This document shows, one piece after another, positions 49,401 through 60,889 of a stretch of DNA of 64,000 bases. The notes under the pieces were generated by a model. The model did not search any database. It saw nothing but the letters and a program-made list of their open reading frames with translations, and was not told the DNA's origin. This DNA is from Ancylostoma caninum (Eukaryota; Nematoda; Chromadorea; Rhabditida; Ancylostomatidae). The position numbers and the translations under genes are program-made. The DNA is taken from positions 1,734,001 to 1,798,000 of the forward strand of contig JBAJFG010000071.1 of assembly GCA_037903475.1 (NCBI GenBank), in the 5' to 3' direction. Position 1 is the first letter of the stretch; each line of letters starts with the position of its first letter.

Positions 49401-49812
49401 TGACGGAAATTTTCACCTCTAAAGGGAGTCGCTTACCATGTAGCGGACCACTGGACAATCGCAACAGTAAGATGAACGCCGTGGATGGCTGCCTACCTGC
49501 GATGATACTGCCGTGGACACATCTGCCGCTCTGGACATTAGGGTTTCGTCGCGCCAGCTAACGCCGTGGACAGGGTGTGCGCATGTGGTTCAGCAGGGGC
49601 TCGTTTGTGGAATTCGTACCATTTACAGGGTTTCGTGGCGGGACCCCTCACGGAGCACTCGTCCGCGCTGTGGACACACATGAAATACCGCTATTATTTT
49701 CTGTGTTTTTCGCGTGTTTCACGCTACTTCGTCGTTGTCGATGGCTTCTCCTCCTTAAAAACCCTGATATACCGCTAAATCTTCAACCCGAAAATTTCCG
49801 TGAGTGCTGCCT

Positions 49813-50284
49813 TTAAAGGCAGCAGGAGCTGAAATTCTCGACTCTGAGCTGAGCTGCGGGTGGTGAAGTACAGACTCAGCAAATCATAAATGTGAAACGA
49901 ACACAGACAATGATGGCTTACCTGCAGAGAAAATGGAACATTCGTCGCGAACACGCCTGGCCGTGTTCGTGCGCGGACGAGTTTTCCCCGGCGCGAAAGT
50001 CATTGCGGCGCTTGGTTTTGGCCAAGTCCCGCCATGAAACCCTGTGAATTGAATGCATTTCGTTTTCCCTTTGCGCCAAACCACGCACCGCAATGGCTTT
50101 TGCGCCGGGGAAGACTCGTCCGCGCGCAAACACGGCCAGGCGTGTTCGCGACGAATGTTCCATTTTCTCTGCAGGTAAGCCATCCTTGTCTGTGTTCGTA
50201 TCACATTTATGATGTGCTGAGTCTGTACTTCATCACCCACAGCTCAGCTCGGAGTCGAGGATTTCAGCTCCTGCTGCCTTTAAA
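49813..50284. repeat. Large palindrome (family FB1)
   Basis: Two arms of about 200 bp mirror each other around 50045. The left begins TTAAAGGCAGCAGGAGCTGA and the right ends with its inverse. Words such as GAACATTCGTCGCGAACACG recur inverted. Overlapping ORFs on both strands are artefacts of the palindrome. A half copy is fused to FB2 sequence at 59690-60245. Confidence 0.85.
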
Positions 50285-50860
50285 AGTTGGGCTCGGAATC
50301 GGGTTTTTCGACAGCTTTGCATGAAATCACGCATACCATTGTGATCGCCAGCTCCTGAGGATTCTCTCCATATTAAAATCTCAGAAACGATTCTGAGGTG
50401 GTACTTATTGTTGAGATGGCACTTTCAGCAACATGTTTCAACATTTTGAATCCGTGTCGTTCAAGCCAATGACGACTGGGCCATTTTTCATGCTTTTCCA
50501 TATTTTCTCAAGTTCTAGCTCCTTCCTCTGCATCGAAAATTCTCTAAAAGTTCTAACGTAGGTCTTTATAATCGTAATGACTTAGAAGCACTATTGGGTA
50601 ACTATCTGAGGATACCGCAAAGAACTTTCAGCCCTTTTGATCTCTCAAATCAAATTATACGAAAAAAAGGCGCGGCTCAGTGGTGAGTTAAAGGCAGCAC
50701 CCACGGAAATTTTGCTATCACAGGGTTTTGATGTATTCCCAGGTCTAGCGCTATAGTGAAAGGGAATGCTGTTTTCAACTTTGTCATATCCTACAACAAA
50801 GGTGGTTTTCATTGCCAAGAGTTTATCTCGTTTGCACAAAATGGCCGAGTTGGTAATATA

Positions 50861-51727
50861 TTAGGTTGATGAATAATTAATGCGGCTATCTTCGCGACTC
50901 CTTTTCTCGCTGAAAATCAACGCATCTTCAAAGGTTTATTCGTAAATAATCCTCTTCTTTCATTTTGTCATCGAAAATCGTATCCACATTCACCACCGCC
51001 TGCTCTAGAAATTTGGGAAAGATTCGGGTGCAGCGTCGTCATTTCGCGATCTGAGCGAAATTTTAGCTGTAGAACAATCAGCATATCCAAGTCGAGAAAT
51101 GTTCAGGTAGTAGAAGAAAGGAAGAGCTGTACAATCGAATTTTAACGACCAGGAACTTTTGGCAGCCGTCGAAGGGAGGGGGTTCGATTGATGAGATTCC
51201 TCAGAAATGGAGCCTGCTCGTTCTGCTACAGAAAAGCAGTGGAAATTCGAACATTATTCCTGTTTGAGAGCTCGTGTGGACCCATTTAGCCGACCTCCAT
51301 GCTTTTCTGAGCCTTTTGAGAGGAAGAATGATGGTCGAGTGGTCCGTATTAAAGAATTCGGATAGCATTCTCGTTGCCAAACTTTCATCCTCTTCCAGGC
51401 TGCCCAAAATTTCAGGTGCTTGGAATTTGATGGCCAACCTCTTCTTTCTTCATCTGTGAAGCTCTTACCATATGAATATGAAAAATCTTTCAACTTAGCC
51501 TTAAAGATTGGTCCATTATTGAAAGGCTTGCTGAGATATGACTGTGTTGCATTCCAACTTCTCCCGAAGTGGTAGAGCATATAATGGCGGATGTGGATGG
51601 GCTTTCGATAACGCCTTCAATAATTGGGAAGGGAAGACTGTTTTCTTAAAAAAACCTCTTGAATGGCTTCAATTTTTGTCGAGAAAAGAAGTCGTGAAGA
51701 AAGGAGCATTAATTATGCATCAACTAA
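50861..51727 (-). mobile_element. Degenerate mariner
   Basis: Ends TTAGGTTGATGAATAATT and, complemented at the right, TTAGTTGATGCATAATTA. The left TA is intact and the right one has become TG. Minus-strand pieces retain mariner features: a DEERRGWPS block (normally GRPS), a KWVHTS block in the WVPHEL position and CSRTSRLHF. Frame breaks make it inactive. Same family as 11438-12358. Confidence 0.85.
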
Positions 51728-51839
51728 TGCTTGATTTATGGAAAGTAATTGTAATGGTCAAGAGATCCAGACAATTTCTTAAGTACTAAGCTATCTCCTA
51801 TTACAACCGCTGTATATAGAGATTATTCGCTCCCCTGTC

Positions 51840-52300
51840 ACTCTGTGTACAAGGACTGTTGAAGGTACCGTCCCTTCCAGAACCTTCTTTGAGATTTTCG
51901 CATAGAAACGCCTCAGCAGCTGCTGATCAGAAAGGTATACTTAGTAGCTTCCGAAAAGCCCGTTCTCGAGCATCAACTTCTGCGGATTTCGTGGGTGAAG
52001 CCTTGGCGGATCAGGTACTCCCTCGGTCGTGACGCATGTAGCGCAGTTTCTATTATGTTAGGGAAAGAATTAGGAACTCTCACGAGGAGTACGAATTTCC
52101 TCTGAAGGAGCGCACCCGAATTAATTAAAAGGTGCCTTGGCCCGGTCCCTTTGGACCGCCCTCAGCGTACTCCCACAAATTGTGGCTCGGAACTTTTTTT
52201 GCCAGTTTTGTCCGGAATCACATATGCCACTGTGATCAACAACTCCTGGATATTCTTTTCACACGAAAATCTCAAAAATGATTCTGAAGTGGGACGCTGC
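51840..52300. repeat. Fold-back repeat, diverged
   Basis: The left end (ACCGTCCCTTCCAGAACC, then TTTGAGATTTTCG) is mirrored at the right end (GAAAATCTCAAAAATGATTC, then GTGGGACG). It is an older relative of 48897-49400. The following 1.2 kb to 53566 holds open frames but nothing I can assign. Confidence 0.6.
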
Positions 52301-53693
52301 ATCTGACACCGACACATCCGGTAATGGTCCGGTATACTAGGAAATTGAAAAAACCAACTGTTTGTGGAAAAAAATCCAAAGCGGTGGATGTGAGGTAGGT
52401 AACCCTAAGCTGTTCTTCATTCTTTGGACGTGTGCGAACATTACCAGCGCAGCACATATCGTCAAGTCCTTTCGTCTCTTCAAACGATAAAAGGCACAAC
52501 CAAATGTGGTTTGGAAGGTGCCAACAGTCGCTGTGATGCTTTGGTGATCGGCTCAGATTAAATTTGTACCAGATTTGTCCTATTCTGGAACAGAGCAACA
52601 GCTTATTATTATGGTATCCTAGCAGAACGATACGCGCGTGGGTACATGATGAGGGTCGGATCATCTTTTTTGACTTGCGCTTCACTAAGGAAGAAACTTA
52701 TGGGACAGAACGAACTCGTCCACATAAATGTGCTTGTCGATTCTGAACCATTATTTCAATTTTTTTTTTACCATGAGATACACACAGTATCTTTAATCGA
52801 ACAAATCTACGAATTCACAACTTGCAGTATTGACTACGAAGGTACTGATATTTGATACTAACAATAAGTCTATTATTTCACTTATCCTTTTTTAGCTTTG
52901 CTTTTCCGAGGTTTTAGTTCATTGCTTTCACTAGTACGTGTGATATGACTAGTACGTCGGTTTTGCAGTATGTCTTTCTCAATGATCACTTCGACATGCC
53001 ATTCATTCTCTTTTCATAATGTTCAGACAAATTTCGTCTTATGATCACGAAAGTAAACAAACTGTGGCTTGAATCTGCTAATTTAACTCTATGGATGTCT
53101 TGCTAATTCCAGAATCTTTGATGACCTGCGGTTTCCTATGTGTGTTGTTGTCTTCGTGACGGGTTATGGCCGTACAGTCCAAGCTTGTAATATGTCTTGG
53201 AGTTATATGTGCAGGAGTCATCTTCGCTATAAAGTGAGTTTTAGTCAATATCGCAAGAGCTGTGATTGGAAATCAAGCAGAAAAATAATTATTCGTAAAA
53301 TGATGAAAAGGAATCGGAAGTCTGCTGGTACAACCTTTTACCAGTTCAATAAAATCATTTTTAAAGCGGGTTTGCTCATTCTCGGAGGACGGGGGGGGGA
53401 CTATCTACAACAGTTTCTGGGCGAACGTACTTTCAAAAATTTTCTTGAAGTATTCTAGAAAAATTAGAATGTTAAGAGATTGAACCTCTATTTTCCGCTC
53501 TGGTAGGGGTATGTATGGTCGGAAAACAATTGAAACATTTCTGCTCGCTACTGCATAGTCTGTATCGGATGAACGGAAGTCAGATTCAAAAACTCGATTT
53601 CGTTTTTTTTTTCGAAAACGGAAGTCGGAAGCTCCAAGAAACACCACAACATTGGTAGTGCCGGAAGTCGGAAGTGTGGAGAGCCCAGTGCAC

Positions 53694-53960
53694 CAGTGCC
53701 GGACGCAGAAAGTGGGCAGGAGGGGGGGGGGGGGGGCGTGGCGTGAGAAAAAAGTAGGGTCTCCGCAGCTTTAGGGACCCAGATCGTAAATAAAATTAAT
53801 AAAAACATTTTTTATAACAATAATTAATAAAAATTACTCTGATAAACGATAAAGATGAACTAATACTAGATTTCACCTGTCTCGTAAAACAATTCAAAAT
53901 TTTGGCGACCCATTCTCGGAAGTGGGGGCGCCCTCCCCCCCCCCCCTGCGTCCGCCACTG
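53694..53960. mobile_element. Zaphod-type hAT MITE
   Basis: Ends CAGTGCCGGACGCAG and CTGCGTCCGCCACTG are inverse, close to the CAGTGGCGGA terminus of Zaphod-like hAT elements. A long G-run sits just inside the left end and the matching C-run inside the right. The 8-bp flanks (CAGTGCAC and CAATAAAC) agree at five positions, a decayed duplication at best. Confidence 0.75.
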
Positions 53961-54549
53961 CAATAAACGTTCACTTGCATATAAAGGTCACAAAGTTGGT
54001 GTAAACCATGTATTGTACTGTTAAACTACGTAGCTGGCGTTCATTTTGACGACTTTGTCTGATTATTTTCATATATCTATGATGACTAGCGCCCCTTCGG
54101 GACGCTAGGAAGTGGGGTGAGGCAGCCACTTGAGGTATGTGCAAAAGCTTCACACGTGCGAAATGCTTAGAAAATTAGCAAATAATCAAAACTAATCATC
54201 AACTGAGCTCAAATACAAAATCCTTCTTATGAGTTGCGTATATTCTACGGGCCTGGCCACCTCGTCAGGCTACGAGTCTTCTCGCGATCCTAGCCTTGCT
54301 TGCAAATTTTTAATCACGCACCTACATGTAAAGCTAATTCCGACGCAATGATACTACCTACTTTTTTGTCACATTTCTTACATGCCTATGGACCCGTTAT
54401 GAGAGGCCACTTTCAATTCTGCGCAGGAGTAACCTTCACATGGCTTTAGTACTTGTGAACAACACAGTGTAACTAATGCCGTGCGAATAATCATCTGAAA
54501 TGATTCAAGCTTCACGTTGCTGAGATAGCCCAACTGATGAGCTTCTGCT

Positions 54550-55350
54550 TCAATATACAGGGAAGAAGAAGAGGTGGTCGACTGAGACACAAATGAGTTC
54601 TTTTGAGATGGAGGCAAAATCTGCATGAGAAAAACCTAAATAAAACTCTTCTCTGACGCTGGGGTCAGTTGAGGAAAGGAAGAACCTCACTACCATATGA
54701 TCGGAATTACCTAACGGAGGTAAAGCATTAACGTCATGATTATTTTGCTCAGAACTGAGAATAAGATCAAGCGTGTTCTTTCCACGAGTGGGGAAGTCGA
54801 CGTGCTGGGATAACGAGAGATTATCAAAAAGATCAATAAAGCTTGCCGCACGTGGACAGCTAGTGAGCTTAGTCTTCCAGTCAATAAGCAGGTTAAAATC
54901 GCCAAGTAGGACTAAACTGTCAGAACAACCACAAATATCATAGAGAAGATCAGAACGTTTGTTGTCATCCGATTTTGAGCTAGAAGGGGGTCTATAGACT
55001 AGTACAATACGTATTACAGAGAGGGTGACTTGATCATGAAGGTCAATACACAGTACATCACTCGGACCAGTTATAGTGAGTACCACCTCATCACAAAAAA
55101 TACCGTCTCTAACAAAAACACACACACCGCCCCCGCGTTTAGATGTACGATCCCTACGGTGAACACTATAAGGTAGCCAATTACAAAGTTCTGAATTAAG
55201 TATCTTAGTAGATGCCCAAGTCTCGGTCACAAACACCAAATCGGGCTTGTTGGAACTCAAGAAAAAATGAAACAGATCAATTTTATTAGCTAGACTTCGC
55301 GAATTGGTTAGAAAGCATTTGAGTGGCACTTGGCCATGCCTCCGCTTCAA
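54550..55350 (-). pseudogene. LINE endonuclease domain (RT missing)
   Basis: The apurinic-type endonuclease of a CR1/jockey-like non-LTR retrotransposon. NSRSLANKID, VTETW, LLGDFN and SDHMVV mark the active-site blocks in order. The frame ends soon after the endonuclease (about 54600) and no reverse transcriptase follows. It begins 10 bases after the stop of the ORF1 frame. The element is therefore broken at its 3' side, unlike the usual 5' truncation of LINEs. Confidence 0.88.
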
Positions 55351-55360
55351 TTTCCCTGAC

Positions 55361-56044
55361 TCAACTGCTCCCGAGCCTTGGGAATCTCAGAGATGAGCAT
55401 GAGTTGCCCCTATAGATTACAAATTCTTTGTGACCCAGAGCTTGATTCCTATTACGTGCCTCTTGCCGTAATTTGAACGCGTCTCTTCGCTCTTCAGCAG
55501 CTAGGCTTGGTCGGATAAATATATGTTTAAAATTAGGTAAATCCCTCAGCCTACGCGCTCTACCCAGGACAGAGAAGTAGTGCGACCTGAAGGGGAGCAC
55601 CACCTTTGTTAGGCGGGGCTTCGCCTCCGATGGTTTACCCATCCGAGGAATAGGGCACGGACGGCTCTCAACGCCAAGGGCGTCAAGAATCTCCATGACT
55701 CTGTTCTCTACATCTACCTGTCTAGTAGTAGAGCTAGCATCTGGGGGCAATTCGGGAATACCTTGTATAACAATGCTGCGCTCGTGAACGTATTGTTCAG
55801 GGGTTTTGTACGATTTGATCAGAGTCTGGACGGCGTGAAATGCATCGATTACCTCGCGTGGAACGTTTGATGCATTTTTGAAGTACGTGCCAAGGGTGTC
55901 TAAGTGAGCAGAAAGATCAGTACTTACCTGGGTAACTGCTTGCTCCTCGTTGATAGAGTCCACAGTGGCCTTCTTCGCCAACGAACGGAGAGGCGAACCG
56001 ATGGAGTCCTTACGTTTATTGTGGCGAATAGTAGTACTTGACAA
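55361..56044 (-). pseudogene. LINE ORF1-type protein
   Basis: 227 codons immediately upstream of the endonuclease frame. The protein has a basic N-terminus, a short helical region, and a C-terminal half resembling the nucleic-acid-binding fold of LINE ORF1 proteins (VIQGIPELP, then PRMGKP, VVLPFRSHY and RRDAFKLRQEARN). The frame is intact; only its partner is truncated. Confidence 0.75.
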
Positions 56045-56104
56045 AGCCGGGAGAAGAACAGACCGCTCAGGAATAGAGCGGGAGATCGAATGAGAGCGGG
56101 AGAT

Positions 56105-57030
56105 CGCCCAGACAAACTTTCGGAACTTCCGCGGAGCTTGTTCGGAACTTGCGCGGGTGACCCGACAGAAGTTCCGAATAAGCTCCGCGGAAGTTCCGAA
56201 CTGGCTCCGCGGAAGTTCCGAACTAGCTCCGCGGAAGTTCCGGAATCGAACAGGAGTGACGTAATTCGTGCATTATAGAGGCAATCATAATTCCAGTAAT
56301 AAGGTAAAATGGGCCAACATGGAGTGATGAACACCTCCAGGCGTCCCGATGCCAAAAATCGTGGGATCATGAATCCCAGCACAGATCGTTCCACCACGTA
56401 GCACTAATTGCGCATGTAGTAGCTATGTTCTCTGAAGATGAGCTTCAAGCAGGTCTGCCCTCTGACTGTGCTACGTATCTGCGTCAGGTTTCAAAATCAA
56501 TGATAACATGGAAAAATTCCTCTTTGGTAGAAATCTGTCAAATTTTCGTATTTATGGGAATAATCCCAGGCGTACATTTATCTGACACGAGCTTTACCCG
56601 AAATTCGACATTACGGATGTCTATATTGGGGCATACCGAAGTGAATTTCGAGGAAAAAATAACGTAAAAATTTTCGTATTCTACACGGTTTCTTATTTGG
56701 CTAGCCGAAGTTAATCAAGAACATATCACTATAAAAATTGGGCGAAAACGTGCCATTTGATTTGTTAGTTTCTTGGATCATTCCATCTCTCTCGAAGCTC
56801 CGCGGAAGTTCCGAAAAGTGTCAAGCTCCGCGGAAGTTCCGAAGCTACTTTTTTCTCTGCGTCTCCATTCGGAACTTGCGCGGAACCTGCGCGGAACTTC
56901 TGAAAAAATCGACGAGTGACGTCATATTTCCGCGGAGGTTCCGAAAATCGAGCTCCAGTAGTAAATCAGGCTCCGCGGAAGTTCCGAAAATCGGCAAGCT
57001 CCGCGGAAGTTCCGAAAGTTTCTCTGGGCG
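56105..57030. mobile_element. Palindromic-repeat element (CTCCGCGGAAGTTCCGAA)
   Basis: Inverted ends CGCCCAGACAAACTTTCGG and its near inverse enclose about ten copies of an 18-bp word CTCCGCGGAAGTTCCGAA or its complement, clustered at both ends, with a unique middle (56290-56780). It is flanked by a 16-bp direct repeat AATGAGAGCGGGAGAT (56089-56104 and 57031-57046). It sits just upstream of the LINE ORF1. The class is unknown. Confidence 0.7.
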
Positions 57031-57296
57031 AATGAGAGCGGGAGATCGAATGAGCAGAAAGTTGTTTCTGGCTCAGATTCTGGCACTATTAGTTCGTTTA
57101 TGCTTATGCTGATATGTAGTGTCGAACCCACAGCAAATCGTAGCCACCAGTACGGCACAGATTCATTCCCAAAAAAAATTCGAAAAAAAAAACGCCATGA
57201 AAGTTTTGGTTAACGATAGTTGTCAATCTGTTATGACAGCAATACTTGTGAGGAAATAGTACACGCCTTTTGGTTCACGCCTGCCGCGTTGTGCAT

Positions 57297-58381
57297 CAGG
57301 GATGAGCGGATTCTCCGTATCCGGTTATCCGTTTTACCGTTATCCGTAGATTTTGGACCGTCCGTTATCCGAGCTGTTTTCCGGGCTTTTGATGCCGGAT
57401 AACGGTGCGAACAAGGCCAAAATTAGTGGATTGATTTTGCACGTTCAAAACAGAGGAGAGCCTCCATTTGGAGACGTGTTACTCGATCTGATGCGTTTTG
57501 CGTCATCATGTAAAAAAGTAGAAGGTAATACAGACTTGTACCTGCCCAAAAAGAAATCCTCTTGCTCACGTTTTCTGGCTCGTCCGACAAAGTGAGACAA
57601 TAACCTCGAAACCATCATCTGTGAAATTACCGACAACGTTGGCTAATGCATTCTAGCGTTCAGATACCTTACCATATCTGAACTTTGAAATTGGTGACCG
57701 AGCAGCTCACTGGTGACCAATCCTTGCAAGGTTCATTCCGAATATTTTTGCATGCTACCGTTTCCATCATTTTTTGAATCTATTGATCAAATAGCTTTTC
57801 GGAGTCAATACCATAATACTCAGTCATTACGAGGAGGTTTATCAGAACTCTACAAAAGATGTACGAATCAAAGCTGCAGCCCCCATGAGCCCCACCCTCC
57901 CCCCCCCCACCTCAGACTACTTAACACCAAAACAAAACCTTGGAGGGACCAGCCTCCAGGGACGAGCCTTTACCTTTGTGCTAAAAACGACACGGACACA
58001 TATATCATCTCAAGCAACTGGTGTGCCAATTAAATTAACAAATACCCAGATGTCAATGGTGTTACTACTATATTCGCATCTCTTCATAATGACGCCATGC
58101 TCAGCGTCGTGCTCAGAATGGCGGACTTTGATAATCAACAAGATGAAGAATATGTGCTAATTCTTTCTCACAATATTCACCACAATATGTGCTATTTTTT
58201 CCACAATATTCATATAGTATCCTATCATTTTTTGCCATTTTTAATATTGTGGAAGGTGGGGTCTTGTAGCATTCGGATCAGTTATCTGTTATCCGATATC
58301 CGCTATCATTTTCGTTTTTGGCCTATCCGTTATACGCACCGTTATCCGGGTCATGGAAAAACTCGTATCCGCTGATCCCTG
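57297..58381. mobile_element. hAT MITE with perfect 8-bp duplication
   Basis: Ends CAGGGATGAGCGGATTC and GTATCCGCTGATCCCTG are inverse; TTGTGCAT flanks both sides (57289-57296 and 58382-58389). The subterminal regions hold many TTATCCG words. The 1085-bp element has no transposase frame. Its termini are shared with the hAT at 7255, but the subterminal repeats differ. Confidence 0.92.
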
Positions 58382-58774
58382 TTGTGCATATAGTCTGGTA
58401 GGTCAGAGAGGGTCGCTGGGAGGACTGGCCGCAACCACACTTCTGCAGGAACTTTACTCGTCAAGCGCTGAGATTTGTTGGATAACCGTCCACTTCCTTG
58501 CAGACAAGAGCAAAGAAAGGAGATTAAACCGAAGGATTTTTCTACTGTCTTTTTCACAAATCTTGCCACTTGGCAGCCCGCCAAGATGAGGTAAGTCTCG
58601 CCACGTTGCTATAGGCGAGACATGTTTTGGCACGCTTCCCGCTACCGATCGTCGATTGACAGCGCCAATTTCCCTGATTTGGCGTGTGATAAAATGCGGT
58701 TTGTGTAAAGGAACAAAACACATTGAATTGATCTGATTTTTGGAACAGACAGTATTAGTTCTGTCAAGTCTGTT

Positions 58775-58918
58775 TACCGCGGGCATGTGCGGATCCACCG
58801 CGGCCATGTGCGGACATAGCGCGCGAGTGACGTCACTCCCGATCATCCACCACGGGCATGTGCGGGTTCATCGCGGGCAACCCTACCGCGGATCCACCGC
58901 GGGCAGAAAGTTCAGAGT
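58775..58918. repeat. Partial copy of the 32605-type minisatellite element
   Basis: Carries the CCGCGGGCATGTGCGGATCC units and the same right end GGCAGAAAGTTCAGAG as 32605-33251. The left end and core are missing. Confidence 0.75.
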
Positions 58919-59201
58919 GTTAGCTCGTGTGGACATGCCGATGGGCATTATAAACATGAAAGTACTGTTCTTCGCACAAACTTGTTTCAACTTGTTTGCT
59001 TTGAACTTCGGGGCTTCGTAGATTTTTGGCTAGATCAAAAGAGACTTCGTAATTTTTCTGCTAATTTTTACATTTTTTTGTTATGTATGTGGTGTAATTC
59101 CTTCTATTTTGAAGTTTCCTCACTGTAATTTGGACCAAAAACTTAAATTATTTAAACGTGGAAAACTTATATCCGGTGCCCCTAACATTAAAGTAACCAC
59201 G

Positions 59202-59324
59202 TTGAGAAAACTTCGTTCTTAAATTTTTAAAATTACTATTCAAAAACTTAAAGATGAAACAGATGTTTTTTCTGTTTTATCTTTAAGTTTTTGAATAGTA
59301 AATTTAAGAACGAAGTTTTCTCAA
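59202..59324. repeat. Near-perfect hairpin
   Basis: Left arm TTGAGAAAACTTCGTTCTTA and onward is matched by the right arm over about 53 bases. The only major difference is an 8-base AT-rich insertion in the left arm, and the loop is about 10 bases. It may be a tiny MITE or a source of a long hairpin transcript; no target duplication was recognised. Confidence 0.85.
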
Positions 59325-59689
59325 ATTTTTAAGTATAATAAGGGTATATTTTTATTAAGATCTCCTTCCAGACATATCTTGCAGCGTCCTTCAGTCAATG
59401 GAACTAGTGCGGTCGTAACTGCAGACAGAGTCGCTTCACCGGGCCTCTCTGAGCTATTAGCAGACCATACAATGTCGGCTAGAACTAAAAAAAACTGCAC
59501 AAAATCAGCGGCATCTCTAGAGATAGGATGCCATTCGCATATATTCCAAAACAACTTACGCCTTTTTTTTGCAACTTTTTGCAAGTTGGAACTCGGGATC
59601 TGGAAAACCAAAAAACGCTGGAATATCGGAAGTTTCGGAAGTCGGAAGTCCGCTCACCCCCGTCTGTGTCATACAAGGTGACAGTTAAA

Positions 59690-60260
59690 GGCAGCAGGAG
59701 CTGAAATCCTCGACTCCGAGCTGAGCTGTGGGTGATGAAGTACAGACTCAGCACATCATAAATGTGAAACGAACACAGACAATTATGGCTTACCTGCAGA
59801 GAAAATGGAACATTCGTCGCGAACACGCCTGGCCGTGTTCGCGCGCGGACGAGTTTTCCCCGGCGCAAAAAGCGACTGCGGTGTGTATTTTGGCGCAAAG
59901 GGAAAACGAAATGCATTCAATTCACAGGGTTTCATGGCGGGACTCGGCCAAAACCACGCGCCGCAATGGCTTCCACGCCGGGGAAAACTCGTCCGCGCGC
60001 GAATACGGCCATGCTTGTTCGCGACGAATGTTCCATTTTCTCTGCAGGTAAGCCATCATTGTCTGTGTTCGTTTCACATTTATGATGTGCCGAGTCTGTA
60101 CTTGTCTTCTTGGCAGGCCTCCTTGGCAGCAGTGGCTCTCCCTTGGGCAGAGACACGGGCGCTCTGTATGCTCAGCGCCTGCGTCTCTGCCCAAAAGAGC
60201 CGTGCCGCGGTCCCGACTCTTGTCTGAGTACATTTGGAGTTTTCTATACATACATACAAA
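59690..60260. repeat. Chimera of fold-back families FB1 and FB2
   Basis: 59690-60103 matches the 49813-50284 palindrome (left arm, centre and most of the right arm). At GTCTGTACTT it switches to sequence matching the 21362-21513 repeat (CGCCTGCGTCTCTGCCC, GACTCTTGTCT, TTTGGAGTTT). The open frames across it are palindrome artefacts. Confidence 0.8.
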
Positions 60261-60889
60261 CTTTCACTTTTATATATACAGATTTTCTTCCTGGCGACAC
60301 CGACAGCGTTTTGTCTCGACTTCTCATCACGTCTACAGTATACTTTTCTGCTCTCCTTTTCTCCCTAGCGTCTTTCCAACTATTCTCCCTAGTGGAAAAG
60401 AGTATTTGTACAATCCTGTAGATCAGGAGGGAAGGATCTCCGCGACGCTTAGAATGCTCCACGTCGTTTCACGTCTATCTCCAGCAAGCAGATCATGGGT
60501 CGACATGTTAGAGATGACTGAAGACAACGTTCGACCGTGATACGCAGTTACGTCTAACATGTTAATCAATGAAATTCTTGTTAGAGATAATGACGTAGGG
60601 GAGCACAAGCGTTGAAGAGATCCTTCTGTCATAATCTACAAAACTGTATGTACAGTCACATTATTGAGTTTGGCCTGTGAAGCGATGATCAACTGTTGTT
60701 GCACACAGTGCGAAAGGGGCGGCGCCGAATCGCTGGTTAACATTACGTTAATACATGTTGGCTCAAATGAGTCTTTTGAGTTAGCGTGTATTAACATGGG
60801 GTGAGTTAACGAGTGATGTGGTGCGGCCCCCATTGTCAACGGTGCAGTGACGACTGGCCATCACTGTAAGCGCGTATCACCCAATTCTT

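Larger units (their letters stand above)
53567..59662. mobile_element. hAT-like element filled with nested insertions
   Basis: The left end (GGATGAACGGAAGTCAGATT) and right end (GGAAGTCGGAAGTCCGCTCA) match the two ends of the hAT element at 7255-9651, including GGAAGTCGGAAG subterminal repeats. The flanks carry a near duplication, TCTGTATC (53559-53566) versus TCTGTGTC (59663-59670). The interior contains at least five other repeats listed separately. The pairing of these two ends across 6 kb is inferred. Confidence 0.6.

Noticed and set aside
49884..50324. Long overlapping frames on both strands
   Set aside because: They are products of a GC-rich palindrome; the same frames recur in the chimeric copy at 59.7-60.1 kb.
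52272..52685. 137-codon minus-strand frame
   Set aside because: No recognised family, no splice sites and no resemblance to nearby elements. Its start overlaps a fold-back repeat.
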